This document shows positions 23,851-36,991 of a DNA stretch of 64,000 bases, one piece after another. The notes beneath the pieces are model-generated. The model saw nothing but the letters and a program-made list of their open reading frames with translations, had not been told where the DNA came from and did not search any database. Source of the DNA: Siniperca chuatsi (lineage: Eukaryota > Chordata > Actinopteri > Centrarchiformes > Sinipercidae); contig NC_058063.1 in the NCBI RefSeq assembly GCF_020085105.1, positions 22,239,566 through 22,303,565 of the forward strand, written 5' to 3'. Each line of letters opens with the position of its first letter. Position 1 is the first letter of the stretch. Made by a program: the position numbers and the translations under genes.

Positions 23851-26800
23851 ATGAAGACACTGCTGTTGCTGTATCTGTGTGTGTACGCTCTGTCTGCTGA
23901 GGATCCTGATAATCTGGAATATGACGACTATGACTCGGTGAGTGTGGTTGAGTGTGTTTACTTGAATAAAATTATAGTCAAATTATACAGCTATGGGTTT
24001 GAGTGTTTTTTTAAGTAAACATTATATAGTTTCAGAGAACAGGCAGATACCTATCTTTTATTTTTTCCTAAACACAAATAAAACTTAATGACACTGGTCA
24101 AAAAATGTATTTTATTTATCCAAATTTCACTTTTTGGTTTGTCTTTACACCCCAATATCAGAATGCAGATTTAAAGTGTATATTCATTACAATGTTAGAA
24201 AGAGCCTTCTTCAATTGTAATACTGATCACAACCAGGGTCAATAATTAAATATAATCATCTTTCAATTATATATGTATATAAATGGAATCGTAATGTGAC
24301 AATATGATCATAATGTGTTATTGTTTTACAAAATTATGTTGTTTGAATTAATGAATCCAAGCATATTTTTATAATCTAATTATAAGGATCTTTTTTACAT
24401 GTTTAAATTTTTTTTTATATAATGCATAACAATGGAACTCAAATCACGTTAATGCACTAACACACAACAGCATGGTATTCCTCACTCAGATTACATGTAC
24501 AGTAATAATACATTTGGTATGAGATACAGCTGTGTCATCTGCAGCACAAAAACTACATGGACTCAGTGTCCTCAACAGATAATGTAGCTTTTACATTTAT
24601 TACAAATGCAAGCTTGACAGAAGAAAGGATTTGAATCTTCAAATATATTCATAATAGTTTCCTATTGTCTTCCACAGGACAAGGGCTCATCTGCAAATAA
24701 TGGGACAGTATGTAGAATATGTTCAAACATTTGATTTATATCATGAATTATATTTTCATTTATTTTAATATTTTGTTATTTATTTCCTTCATCACGTCTT
24801 GTATCCCCGCAGGCGCAACCAGACACTGTGGATGCTCGTGGTCACCGTCCACTAATAAAGGGCAGGGAGACCTACAACCCTAGCCGCAATGCCCCGCCCC
24901 CTGTCAGCGGTGGCAGCAGGTACATTCATATACAGATACACGAAAAAGAAATAAAAGGAAGAAATAATTAAAGAAAAACCGACTATTAAAATGTATACTA
25001 ATGCAATATCAACAAGTATCATAAATGTAGGAGTAAAGTACAATATTTCCTTGTGAAATGTAGTGGAGTAGAAGTATAAAGGAGCATATACTGGAGATAC
25101 TCAAGTACCTCAAAATTGTACTTAAGTAAAGTACTTGTATAAAATGTACTAGTTACTTTCCACCAGTGCAAACAAACAAATCAAAAGTACCTGACTTCTC
25201 ATTGGAACAAGTCTACAGCCACGCTAGCAGCTCTGTGAGGCTGTACGCTGAGCAAAATGCTAACGTTAGCATGACAAAATGCTCACAATGACAAATCAAA
25301 CATGCTGATTTTTAGCAGGTATAATATTTACCATGTTCACCATCTTAGTTTAGTCTGTTAGCAAGCTAATATTCGCTAATTAGCAATGAATAAGAAGTAC
25401 AGCTGAGGCTGATGGGAATGCTAGTTTTGCAGGTATTTGGTCATAAATTTAAGTATTGGAAAAATTAAAATGTTGCCTTGATAATGACGCCAGATGAAAA
25501 GTTACTTGGTGACCAAAGTTATTACAATTCATCTTGAGGGGGACATGAATGTGTGTACCAAATTTTAAGGCAATCCATCCATTAGTTGTTGAGACATTTC
25601 AGTTGGGACCAAAGTGGTGGACCGACCATGCCGCTAGAATGGGTAAAAATTAGACATCACGGTGTCTCTCAGTGTGTCTGACATGTTAGTGAAGTGTCTC
25701 TTGCTTTTTGTCCAGGTATCGCGGCCGCCCCACCCCTGCTCCAGTCAGAGGACCACAGTCGCAGGAGAAGGAGGAGCAGCCTGAAGCTGGAGGATGCACA
25801 CACGCCTCAGAGGAGATGGTAGAAGGACCCAACCAGTGATTTTACATGTTTTAGCTCAGTAACTACAAACTCCACAGATGTAAATTTCTGCTGGCCGTTT
25901 TCAAAAGCATAGCATACATTTGTAGACTCTTTCCTTCTGGGAGGCCATTGGTTTCAGTTAATTTCAGGACGCTACAAAAATCAACAGGCAGGTTGATTTG
26001 AACATTTTTTGAACATTGACTAGCCATCATTATTTTGGTCAGGGTTATTGTTGCATGATAATGTAGTAATGAGCTGGGACTCTTTAGAAAAGTCCATTTG
26101 GTGGATTTAAGAAAACACAGCAACCCTTGTATTTGAAGAAACAACTAAATTCCCATAATCTCAAATCCAGATCCAAATCGAATCCAAATGTCAGAGCTTC
26201 TTTGAACAAAGAAAAGTTTTTAAAACAGTCTGTGCTTCATTTCTACCTAGTGATAACATTATAATGACTGATTGTGTGGGGTTACCTGTTTGCAACAAGT
26301 TTGCTAATTGATTTTCATACGTACATTTGAAATCAATGGCTGCCTAGAAGGGATCCCCCTTCTTTGGAAACTGGTCAGTGCTAATGTAAATATACAATAT
26401 TGGGCTAAAACATTCAAATTAACTAGTATGGTAAAGATAGAAAAACAAAAGGAAAATTCTTTTTTGGGATGGTGATTGAAAATCGAAAAGGAAAACAAAG
26501 AAAAAGAAAATGCATTTTAAACAACTAACCACAGATTTTCCCATCCACCAGGGTGTTTTGTGTCCCACTGGCTGCGAGCTGAAAACTACACTGCTGAAGC
26601 AAGAGAAGAACATCAAGATGGTAAATGGGGTTAAATGAAACCGATTTACTGAATTACTTTGAGTTCATTTGTATTTTCTGTCTTTTCAGAGCAACGCTTG
26701 TCACAAGAGAATTTGTAGGGATCACAAATTAAGCTGGTTTAAACCAATATGTTTTGTGTGAAAACTGCTAAAAATATAAATGCATAGAACGTATTACTTG

Positions 26801-29800
26801 CATTGTTGTCACATTGTCAATGAGAAAACATTGGGATTGACTGATCTTTTATTTATTTGTTACTGCATATATTTCTCACAGAGCATAAATCAACTCAAGC
26901 CTCAGGTGGATGATTTGTCACGATCCTCCAACAACGTCTACAACTACGTCAACAGCATTTCCAACTCTCTGAGGGAGAGGCAGAGAGTCGTCACTGGTGA
27001 GAAAAACCTGATGAGTTTTGTTTCATTAATCACAAGTTTTAATTAATGCAATCTTATGACTGTCACCCAATTTAATAGCCTTTCATGGCCACTTTTGTCA
27101 GATTATAATATTGTTAAAATTTTGTTTTAAAACATAAAATTTTGGGGAAAACATGCTCTTTACATAGAAAGTTTGCATTGCCACAAACTTTTTCAATCCT
27201 AACATTAAAATGAAATTACAACTTTGTGGTTTTGTGAAATTGTGTTATATGAAACAATTCTTAACAGCCATGTCAAAACTGTAAATGTCAAAAAAAGATT
27301 GCAAATAGTCTATTACAGGCACAGCATCCAGGTGAATTGGAACCTCCTTGCTAGCAAAAAGAAAATCAGTATTTTTATTGAAGCTTCTGATGCAAACAAA
27401 TCCACAAATAAAATAAAATAACATGGAATTATTCTGCACTTTAATTGTTTTGTACAATGTAAACATTTAGAAAAAGTTGAAATCCTCCCTCTTGCACTTC
27501 TCTAAGTTTTTTCTCTGCCTGTCCATCTCTTCCTCCTCTCAGACAACAGCAGGGTGGTCAGTCAGTACACTGATCAAGTGGAGGAACAACATAACTACAT
27601 CAAGGAGACGGTGGACACTGTTTTCCCTTCCAACATCAGAGTGCTACAGGTAAATAAGAACTGACATGAATCAAAAAGAGGAAACATTTTGTCAGTCAAT
27701 TTCATTTTAAAATGTTAATGTGGCAGTCATCCCTAATCACAGCCAAACTAAAATAGGAATTTATACAATACACAAACAAAACAAATGGCATCACTTGAAA
27801 GGGATCTACCAGAATCTAGTGCATCCAACCTTGATAACTACAAATACCCCTAATGTAATAATAATGTGCCATGGCTGCAGGGGATCCTGGACAAGATCAG
27901 GTTGAAGATCCAGAAGCTGGAGAAGGCCATCCAGGCCCAGAGGGAGGAGTGCAAGGAACCGTGCCAGACCAAATGTCCCATACCAGTGGTGTCTGGTAAG
28001 TGCGGGGCCTCCTAGAGGCTGCAATGTTCAATATACACCACAATATGAAAGTGTTGATTTACTTATTCTTGGAGCCTTACCATGAGAGGTGCTAACGTTT
28101 GTCCCAAGGGTGCAGCTAGAGGAAAGGTGCTGGAGTCATTAAAATCAAACAGGTTCATCCCCTGGGGAGCATGAGTGTGCTCAGAAAATGTTAAATGTGT
28201 GTGACAGATTAGGACATTTTGATCTGATGGTGGTGATAAAGAAAAGGTCAGGGGGTCACCAAAAATGTTAAGATTCATTCTGTGTGGATGATGAATATCG
28301 ATGCCAAAACAGTCAAACCATCGGACATAGCTATCTTTCAAATCAACAAACAAATCAATAAAGCAGATCATTATTTTTGACCCCAGAAGGTAGAACACAA
28401 AAGTAACTTTTGTAGCTTTCTTTGACGGATAACAATATAACAAATAACTTAAACACATCTGGGATATATCAGACACTTAAATTATTAATAGTCTGTATCA
28501 ATTCCAATACATATTGGTCTATCCTTGATACAATGATGTATATGTATCTATATGTACAGAAGTTTTTCTATGCTTAACTGTTCTCCTTTGTGATTCAGGT
28601 AAGGAGTGTGAGGACATCTTCCGTCGAGGAGGAACAGACTCCCAGATGTACCTGATCCAGCCCGACGCCTTGTACCCTCCATACAAGGTCTTCTGTGATC
28701 AGACCACCCAGAACGGAGGTGAGAATATAATTAAATTAGCCACCTACACCATTAAACTTTCATTTTTTGATTATTTAGTTGGTCTTTACTGTAAATACCT
28801 TGGATGTTTAGGCCTTTGGTAGAGATCTTTGCGTTTTCATTTTCCCAGGATGGCTTCTCATCCAGAACAGGCTTGATGGCAGTGTCGACTTTGGCCGACG
28901 CTGGGACGAATATCGACGTGGTTTTGGCAACATCGCATTCAAAGCTAGCAAGGGTCACTGTGAGATTCCCGGTAAGACTTTCAAAATATGAAACAAAAGA
29001 CTTTGTTGAAGAGAGCTTACCATTGGTATGCTGGATGGAAACCATTTCGTTATAAGACATGTCGCTTTAGCATTTATTAGTTTTGGCAGCTACCTGTATA
29101 TTCAATTCCACCATTATTCCTCTTATTTGTGGTTGACTAGCGTACCTTTCTCCTTTGTCATGTGACAGGTGAATATTGGCTGGGCAATGACCGCATTAGT
29201 CAGATAACCAAGATAGGCCCCACTGAGGTTCTCATTGAGATGCAGGACTGGACAGGAGCCAAGGTAAGTCCTCATGGTTTATATTTACAGCAGAAACGAT
29301 TAGTTGATCAACAGAAAATTCATCTGCAACTATTTTCATAATCGATTAAGTCATTTTTCAAGCAAAAATTCCAAACATTCTCTGGGTTTTTGTTCTCAAA
29401 TTCTTTGTCTTATTTAATAGTAAAGTGGATGTTGTTGGGTTTTGGACTGTTCGTCAGACAAACAAGCAATTTGAAGACACCGTTTTGTGGGCTATAGGAA
29501 ATTGTGATGGGATTTTTTGTCTATTTTCGGACATTTTATAGACCAAAAAAGAGACCCTATTTCTGAGTCAGTTTTGGTGTTGTTTTATCAGGGTTTAATT
29601 TCATTTATTTATAGGAAAACTCGGGTTCCTCAATTATTCCTTAACACATGTGATCGCCTAAAGAAATACTCCAAGCAATAAATGATTTACAGAATTTTGA
29701 ACAATCTAATGTCAAACCCCATTGAATGATGGTTCTTCTGACACCCTGTTTACTTTCATTCTGACTTTAAGCTGGGCTCCCTTATTGACTTATATTACAA

Positions 29801-30987
29801 TTTAAAACATTGGTATTGCTATGTATTCACATAATTAGCATTGTGGAGAATTAAACAATCAATGTTTTTGCTTGCTAAGATATGGTAAGTAATCGCCAAA
29901 TACCATGAGTAATCAGCACATCTGCCTTTTTCAAATTATGAATGTCTCAGTTTGAAATGAAACTCAAATGGTTTCTGCTGTCATTTAGGTCCATGCCCAG
30001 TACAGCCAGTTCACCATCCAATCAGAGACGTCCAACTACGTGCTGGCGGTCAACGGTTACTCCGGTAACGCTGGTAATGGTCTCCTGGAAGGATCCTTAG
30101 AACTCTTTGGTGTAAACCGCACCATGACCATTCACAATGGCATGATGTTCAGCACCTACGACAGAGACAACGACAACTGGTAGGTGTCCTGTTGGTTAGC
30201 ATGTTCACAGTATTACAGTTAAACCCAAAACATCTTGTAATTCATTTAACCAACAAGTCCTCCAAACAGACTGACAAAACATGTTACTCAAGTCATCAGA
30301 AACTCCTGTGTGTAATTGGGCTAAAATCTTTGCTGACTAACTCTAAAAGACTGGACTTTACTAGCCTAGCAACATTAAGGGTACAAACAACCCATAATGT
30401 AGCATTCACCGTACAAGCTGGTGTTACACCGTGGTTCTCTCCGTTCAAGAACAGTATCTGATGTTGGGAAGCTAATGCTAGCCAGCTGGGAACATGTTAA
30501 CATTAGTCAGTGGCGATCATGGTCACAATAGCTCTCAGGACAATAAGTTCACACAGTTTATTAAAGATTGATATTCAAGATCGCCAAATGTTGCCATTTT
30601 AAATGCTGGTGTGACCGGGCCATTAAACTGTATCTAAAAATAGCTCATAATGTTAGTAATTTACATGTGTGATGTGCTTTGCTTTCATGCATCATTTCAT
30701 GTCGGGTTTTTCATATATGTTCACACCTTTCTCAATCCCTGTTTGCCTGAACCAGGACCCCTGGCGATCCCGCCAAACAGTGCTCGAGGGAGGACGGAGG
30801 CGGCTGGTGGTACAACCGCTGCCACTCAGCCAATCCCAACGGGCGATACTACATGGGCGGAGCCTACACAAAGCAAATGGCCAAGCACGGCACAGACGAT
30901 GGCGTGGTGTGGATGAATTGGAAGGGGAGCTGGTATTCGCTCAAGGCCATCAGCATGAAGATCAGGCCTTACTTTCCCCCCTCATAA
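23851..30987 (+). CDS. fgb: Fibrinogen beta chain
   Basis: Coding exons are 23851-23937, 24678-24707, 24813-24919, 25716-25818, 26552-26620, 26882-26996, 27543-27649, 27881-27995, 28599-28718, 28849-28971, 29169-29263, 29989-30179 and 30756-30987. Phases agree throughout and give 497 residues (human about 491). The product is the plasma fibrinogen B-beta chain, secreted by liver. A signal peptide covers residues 1-16. Thrombin would cut after R48 to expose knob B, GHRPL at 49-53. The disulfide ring CPTGC is at 113-117, the coiled coil at about 118-229, and CKEPC at 230-234. The fibrinogen C-terminal domain (about 245-497) keeps [17 protein letters not shown] and GTDDGVVW, the calcium and hole-b residues. 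The fibrinopeptide (17-48) is long and acidic, with DDYDS, and part of it is coded by a 30-base exon 2. Confidence 0.97.
25045..25640. repeat. Interspersed repeats in fgb intron 3
   Basis: Bases 25045-25170 match the AAGTAC-rich family also seen at 18670 and 55780. Bases 25200-25640 match the family at 1380-1700 and 58915-59190. This fills most of the 0.8 kb intron between exons 3 and 4. Confidence 0.65.
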
Positions 30988-31273
30988 TCATGTCAGAGAG
31001 TGTCAACACACGCACATATAACACATAGAGGAAACCGCCAAAATAAAAGACACCAAAGTACAGTGTCCCAACAGGGTTTGGGGCCAAACTGAACCACCAG
31101 AACAGCTTCAAAGCTCATTGTAACGTTCAACTAATATTGAAGTGTTTCCTTTATTTTAGCTGTAACCTTTATGTTAAAGGTTGATGTACACACACATTCA
31201 CAACTAACACTGAGTCTGGGCGTGTGCTGTGAAAATGAAAAAGAACTGAAGAAGATGAAATCTGTTTCAAAAG

Positions 31274-31481
31274 AATAAAGCTCATTAAACTTACAAAAAA
31301 ACTAAAATAAAGAGAAATAAGAAATGGTTTAATGTCAGATGAACTGTCATATCTACAGATAAAGAGAAAAATCTTACTGGTTGTGAGTGTGCTGTGATCT
31401 GTCCTTCCTTGTTATATGAGACGTCTTCAGTGTGCACTTCTAGGACGAGTTGATGCCAACTGTCCTCCACTACTCAATAAA
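31274..31481 (+). terminator. fgb: Poly(A) signals of fgb
   Basis: AATAAA occurs at 31274-31279 and again at 31476-31481, giving 3' UTRs of about 300 or 500 bases. Which one is used cannot be told from the sequence. Confidence 0.6.
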
Positions 31482-31499
31482 CACTTTGAGGAACATACT

Positions 31500-32360
31500 T
31501 TCTGTCTGGTCTGGTTGTTATTTCACTGCACTACATGGACTATAGAAAAGAAAATGTACACACTACAGTATTTTTTACATCCCTGCTGAAGTGCTCTTAA
31601 ACAAGACATTAAATCCTTCCTGCTCCAGCTTGTCAAAATAAAAGAGACAAAACATATCATGGAGAAAATGCAAAGAAGCAAATTTGGTTTCAAGACAAGA
31701 ACTTACCACAGTAGTGCTGATCAATACAAGTGAAAATATGAATTTCAAAGTTTTGTCAAAGGAAACGTAGATTTAATTTTTGTTCATAAACCTGGTGACT
31801 ATAAACTATTTTGATAAGAACCGCAAGCAAAATAGGATTAGGGCTAGCAGAGGTAACAGAATTGTGCAGAACTGTTTTGCCTGAGCACGTTTTTATTAAC
31901 TGATGTATGACTATACAAATAACAAAATGAGTTAGTTATAAACAGAAATGACTGTACAGAATGCTGAAAGTAATTGTTTCTGTGCCTAATTATGTAGACA
32001 GTGAAATAAATAACAGGAAAAAACAGGACTGTGCTCTCAATGCATTCAGGGCTAATATTCAAATGTGTCTAGTTATTAAACAAAGGTAGTACAAGCTATT
32101 GCCAACATGCAGAACCAGAATAATGCATGTATAAAATATAAAATCTAAGATTTTTGTCTGAAGTTCATGTTTGGTTGACAAATAAGATAGGTAATAGGTG
32201 GTTCAGAGAATGACTACAACATTTCAAGCTTTACCTTTAAAACAACACAAGAAGATATTACAATTTGTAAGATACAAGTTGTAACATGTGATAGATGGTG
32301 AGACTCACTTTCTGTAATGGCCCCATAAATTGTTGTACTCATACAGTATTGTGCTGTTTT
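31500..32360. other. Intergenic sequence between fgb and the alpha-like gene
   Basis: AT-rich, no coding signal or clear repeat. The two genes converge here, with poly(A) signals about 0.9 kb apart. Confidence 0.5.
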
Positions 32361-32363
32361 CAC

Positions 32364-32369
32364 TTTATT
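32364..32369 (-). terminator. Poly(A) signal, alpha-like gene
   Basis: AATAAA on the minus strand 140 bases after the stop codon at 32510. Confidence 0.6.
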
Positions 32370-32509
32370 TTTCTTTAAAATTGATTTCAGTTTTTTTTTT
32401 TAATGTTTATGTTGGCTGTAGAGGTCGAACGTTCACGTGAAATGTGTTTGAAAAATCCAGACTACCGGCAAACACTGAACACTGTCAACCCTTCCCTAGT
32501 CGAACCCTT

Positions 32510-34481
32510 TCATTCCAGCTCTGCAGGGTCGAGAGCCTCCGCATCTGCAGACTCCTCCAGAACTATCTGGTTCTGTCCGATGTCCTCAAACAGGGTCAAC
32601 AGTTCTCTCTGGACCATGGGAATGGTCTTATACTCTGCTGACGGTGCCGGACCCACATCTATATGCTGCAGCTTGATATGAGGGATGTCTTTAGGAGGCG
32701 TAGCAGCCTTCCTTCTCTGGGTGAGAGTCTTGTCCATCTGGTCCATGTCAGTTTGAAGCGTTTGATAGCTGGGATGATCAACGCTGAACACTAATGCCAA
32801 CCGGCAGGACCCGTGGCAGGCTCGCAGCTTCATGTCAATGTCCACCTGGTGACGTAAGCAAGACATTAGCAACAAGCAGCAAACACAACATTAACACATT
32901 ATTCCCTTATGAAGTTAATATGGTGGACTTGTCAGCAAACAGTTGCCTATTTATACATTCAGCAGCAACATTATGATCCCACTGGACTGGTGTTTGTGTC
33001 CACCTGGTGAATGTAAGTCCAATATTCACTCTCATTTTAGCTTTATTTTGGTCTCCAGCGGCTCCTGAGAAAAATATCTGGCTCTTTAGCTGCTAAATGC
33101 TCCACTATGTTCACCAGCTACTCGCTAACTTTGTCTGCCTGCCGTTTAGTGCTGGGCAGGTAATGTGAACAGCTGCCTGCTGCTGCTGGAAAGGAAGTTG
33201 GTTCGAGTGATGAGACTAAACAAAAACTGTAAAGTTACGGACCGCAAAAACCAAAACAGCTGAAAGCTGAAAGACACTAAAACGCTCTGTAGAGCTGAGA
33301 GCAGTCAGGCGATAACTCTCTGTTGGTTTGGTTTAACATAACAAGCATAATATACTCATTACCATTAGATTATGAAAAAAGCATTGTATTGTTGAAAACA
33401 ACCTCACCTCTGTTCGGTACAAGTCCTCCATTTGTTTCTGGACGATGCGGCGCAGCTCCTCGAGTTGCTGCGACATCCCAGACGATCGTTTCCGTAGTGA
33501 CGTCAGGTTCCTGGCCAATCCTTCGGCATGTTCCACAAACTTCAGCTCGGACGCTGGAGACAAATACATTATTAATCAGTCAGCATTACTTTAATCATTC
33601 TGTCTTTATTTACCAAATACATAACAAACATAGTCAGTGAGTCATAGTCAGCCTCACTGTATCTGTTGACTATGTCTCTCCGGTTGTTGTTGTAGATGTG
33701 TGCTGTCATCGTCATGGACTTCTCAGCTGCGTCTTCGTACATCTTTGCTGTCTTACACACCTTCCTCAGTTTCCTCTCCACCTCGCTCTCCATCTGTGAG
33801 ATCAAACCCTGGAGTCTGCAGCCAGATGGGCATTTAGAAACCTTTGGAGAAGAACGCAAGGGTTTACAAGTGTATCTGAGAGTGGCCCAGGTAGGTACAT
33901 CCGCTTGCCGATATATTGGAGCAACAGTAACTTTGTACTAAATGTCTGCCATGTGTTATAAATTGGATTAGAATACAGTCTGGAATACAATGAACAGGAA
34001 GACAGAAATTTTGTATTTTCTTTAATTGATAGTTTTTTATCTAAGAGGGAAACTTAATTAGCAGCATGGATATAAAACATTGAATCTCAAGAAGACATCG
34101 CTGCATATGTCTGTAACTCCACTTGATGAAACTCTCTCGGCCCTCAGGTATTGTTTCAGTTCATGTTATTTGAGGATTAATTCTGCATTTACTGGCAAAG
34201 CATATTCACATATTCTGAATTACTTTCACACACAGAGAAAACGAGGTTATAACTAAAGCATTGTGTTTTAAATAAAAAACTATTAAGTGTCCATTTTTAT
34301 ATGGGATATGAAGTGCAGCTGGGTGTGTGTGTGTGTGTGTGTGTTTGCATGTTCCTCACCCAGTCATCATCTGAACAAAGAGCGACGTCTGATTTCGCTC
34401 GACAGCGTTGCTTCCTGTACGTCTGGGTGTGCCTGGGAGGCTGTCGGCCATCTTGATTCTGCTGCTTCAGCCTCGTACACA
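32510..34481 (-). CDS. Short fibrinogen alpha-like chain (coiled-coil only), 5' exon not found
   Basis: Exons in coding order are 34481-34360, 33841-33658, 33553-33408 and 32845-32510. Joins keep frame and give 261 complete residues, starting mid-codon, so a first exon is missing. Family features are RCRAKSDVALCSDDDW (compare the fga phrase before its ring), ring motifs KCPSGCRLQG and ACHGSCRL, and a helical segment between them. The middle exons are 184 and 146 bases, exactly the lengths in fga. Where fga has Arg then GARPV, this gene reads DGRQPPRHTQ, so no clear thrombin-exposed knob. It stops soon after the coiled coil, without alpha-C or alpha-E. The last exon is continuous where fga has an intron. 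It could be a functional paralogue that enters or modulates fibrinogen assembly, or a decaying copy; intact splice sites favour function. Confidence 0.75.
34322..34344. repeat. (GT)n microsatellite
   Basis: Eleven or so GT units, 16 bases past the donor of the alpha-like exon that ends at 34360. Confidence 0.85.
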
Positions 34482-34489
34482 CTGCAGAC

Positions 34490-36530
34490 AAACGAAAAAT
34501 AAACAAAAAAGCAGAACTGCGCAACAGTTCACCTTCAACCAACTGAGATCTAATTCAAACATGACATTGCAAAGATATTTGGCAGTTGTGTTGTAAGTGT
34601 TTGTATTCTGTCACTGATCTGAAGTTTAGACAGGACAAAGTGTTCTGTTGGTGTTCAGTTTTAGTAGACGGCTTAAAAACATTGTGATTTGTTGCTAACA
34701 TTATTCTCTGATGGAAACTGGACTCAAATCCAACATGAATGCACATTTTATGTTCTGGCCTGAAAATTCACTGACCTCTTCCTCTCAAACTGCTTTTAAT
34801 GATTTGTTCTCATCAAAATAGGATGAATCTTTCTTCTACTTATGACTTTTATTTCATTTTATGGCACTTTTCTAACGGCAACAGTCAACGTAATTTTACC
34901 TCTGTGAAAAGAATTATCAAAGTTTGTTTAAAAACAAGGCAACAACATTATCAACTGGGCAAAGTGGGCTTCTGCCTCTGACCTGTGTGGCAATGAGTTT
35001 GTGGTGATTTGATTCATTACAAATTTGATGCACTAAAGCACAATATGAACTGAATTGCCGCTATATGTAGTCTGCTGTTTGTGCTGTGCGTGATGGCTAT
35101 TTAAAGGCAACAGGATACATACATACCCACAGCTCACTTTTGCCCTGGAACCCCCTAGCGGGTTATTCTGGTCCTGATACATAGAAATTGTAGGTAATCA
35201 TTTGTTAGTTTGTGTGAGCATAAGATAAATATTAGATTCCTTTCAATGGCAGATTTCTCTGAAATTTGTATCACATTCATAAAAAAACATACATGACAAA
35301 ACATTCAACCAGACAACAAACCATTATTACAAACATTTGTACTACAGTCATATATTCCCTACATGTAGCTGCAGCGCAATCAGTTTCATCGTTTGCTTCA
35401 AAATGTAGTGCTAAAGCTACACAGGCAGCTCACGTCAACGTCAAATCCTTATATGAATATGTTAAAATGGTAAAATGTGGTAACTTACTTCTGTCTTTAC
35501 TGTACTGTAATTTACTGGTAACATAATGTAAAATTCTTGCCAGATTGTGTTTGTAAAACAATTTTTCCAGGTTGGGACAAATTAGGTGAATTTTGACAAA
35601 TGTAAAAGTTGTGTTACATGTAGGATGTATTTGTATTGTAACGTGAACTGGTGGCTGCTGAAGATAAAATGTTATTTTTAAAAATACTGTTTTATATTAA
35701 ACATGATTAAATACAATTGATTCTACAGTCAAAGACAGATTTGTTAGATAATTACACCTTATGATCATCAGATGTTTATTTCAATAAACTTTTTATTTTA
35801 ATACGTGGCACTTTCTCACCGGATGATTTCAGTCACTGTGAAACACATTAGTAAACTGCCTAAAAATACATGTAAACCTCTTGTAAGTAATAATTCGTCC
35901 TAATGTCTGTCAGAAAATAACAAATTCGGTAAATATTTCATGAGGGTCAAACTTTACTCCTCGGCTCTTGGGGACAGTTAGGCAAATTTTTAAAAATCTA
36001 AAAGCTGAATATGTAAAAATAAGTTTATTTATATGGCGCCTCTTTAGAGCAGATGTCACAAAGTTCTTCACAATAGAAAATAAAAGCAAGACATAAAATA
36101 TCTGACATGCTAAAGCCAGACAGGTGATCTTTATTTGAATTTCGATCACTTTGTAGAGATCTGTTTTCATTTTGATATTAAAGAGTTTTTTTGTTTATTG
36201 GTGTCAAAAAAAGCCACATTTTTGTTTTTCAATGTTGTAAAATACCTACCTTAAAATACCTTTTGACTGTTTTAATAGACACTGTACATTGAACATAATT
36301 GATTCTATAGTCAAAGACAAATTTTTAGGATGAGCTCTTAAGATAATTCACAACTTTTCTAATATATTTTGTAAACTTTGTAACAATATGGTAGGTATTT
36401 TGAAAAAAAAGGTCTTTTAGTGCAAAAATTTACATGAAAAAATTATTATAAATTATTATAATCCGATTTTTTTTTTAATTATTTGTTACTTAGACTTAAA
36501 TAACACCAGAAACCACGGTAGCTGAAGTGA
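34490..36530. other. Region upstream of the alpha-like gene, first exon expected here
   Basis: No signal-peptide exon was found in the phase the next exon needs (one base left over). A TATA-like TTTAAATA lies on the minus strand at 35095-35102. Two similar AT-rich segments of about 60 bases occur at 35688-35750 and 36268-36335, sharing ATTGATTCTA and AGTCAAAGACA. Otherwise nothing is recognised. Confidence 0.35.
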
Positions 36531-36540
36531 ACATTGAATC

Positions 36541-36546
36541 TTTATT
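36541..36546 (-). terminator. fga: Poly(A) signal of fga (alpha-E form)
   Basis: AATAAA on the minus strand, 446 bases past the fga stop codon. Confidence 0.6.
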
Positions 36547-36991
36547 GATTGAGCAGAGTTCAGTCATTGCTCTGTACAGAGTTGAGCAACAGGGAAAACA
36601 CTGTGGAAACATCAGGTCGTTCCAAGAACACTGTTTAGATAATCCTAACAAACAGGTCAATGACATTTACACAAAATGCTGACAAGAATAGAAGAATCAA
36701 CAAAAATACTCATGGCGACACAGTGACACTGTTTGACATGATTTTGAAATCTCAGAATGATTTACGAACAGATCAACAGTCTCAAGGTCTGAAACCGACT
36801 TTGATTTTTGGCCTCAAATATTTCTCTGCAGCTTCAGTGTGCGCTTCTGTTTTTCTTTATGTCTTATTTCGTGCTGTTGTTTCTTTGTACCTGTTGCATA
36901 TTTTGCAACCAAATTTTCTTAGGGTTTGAATACGTAAATGTATATAAAGGTGTATATTTTATGTTATTTGATGATTTTCCCCCTTGTCCTA

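Noticed and set aside
35110-35190. Short ATG frame ending at a GTGAGC donor upstream of the alpha-like gene
   Set aside because: The sequence MYQDQNNPLGG is not a signal peptide, and the leftover phase does not match the next exon.
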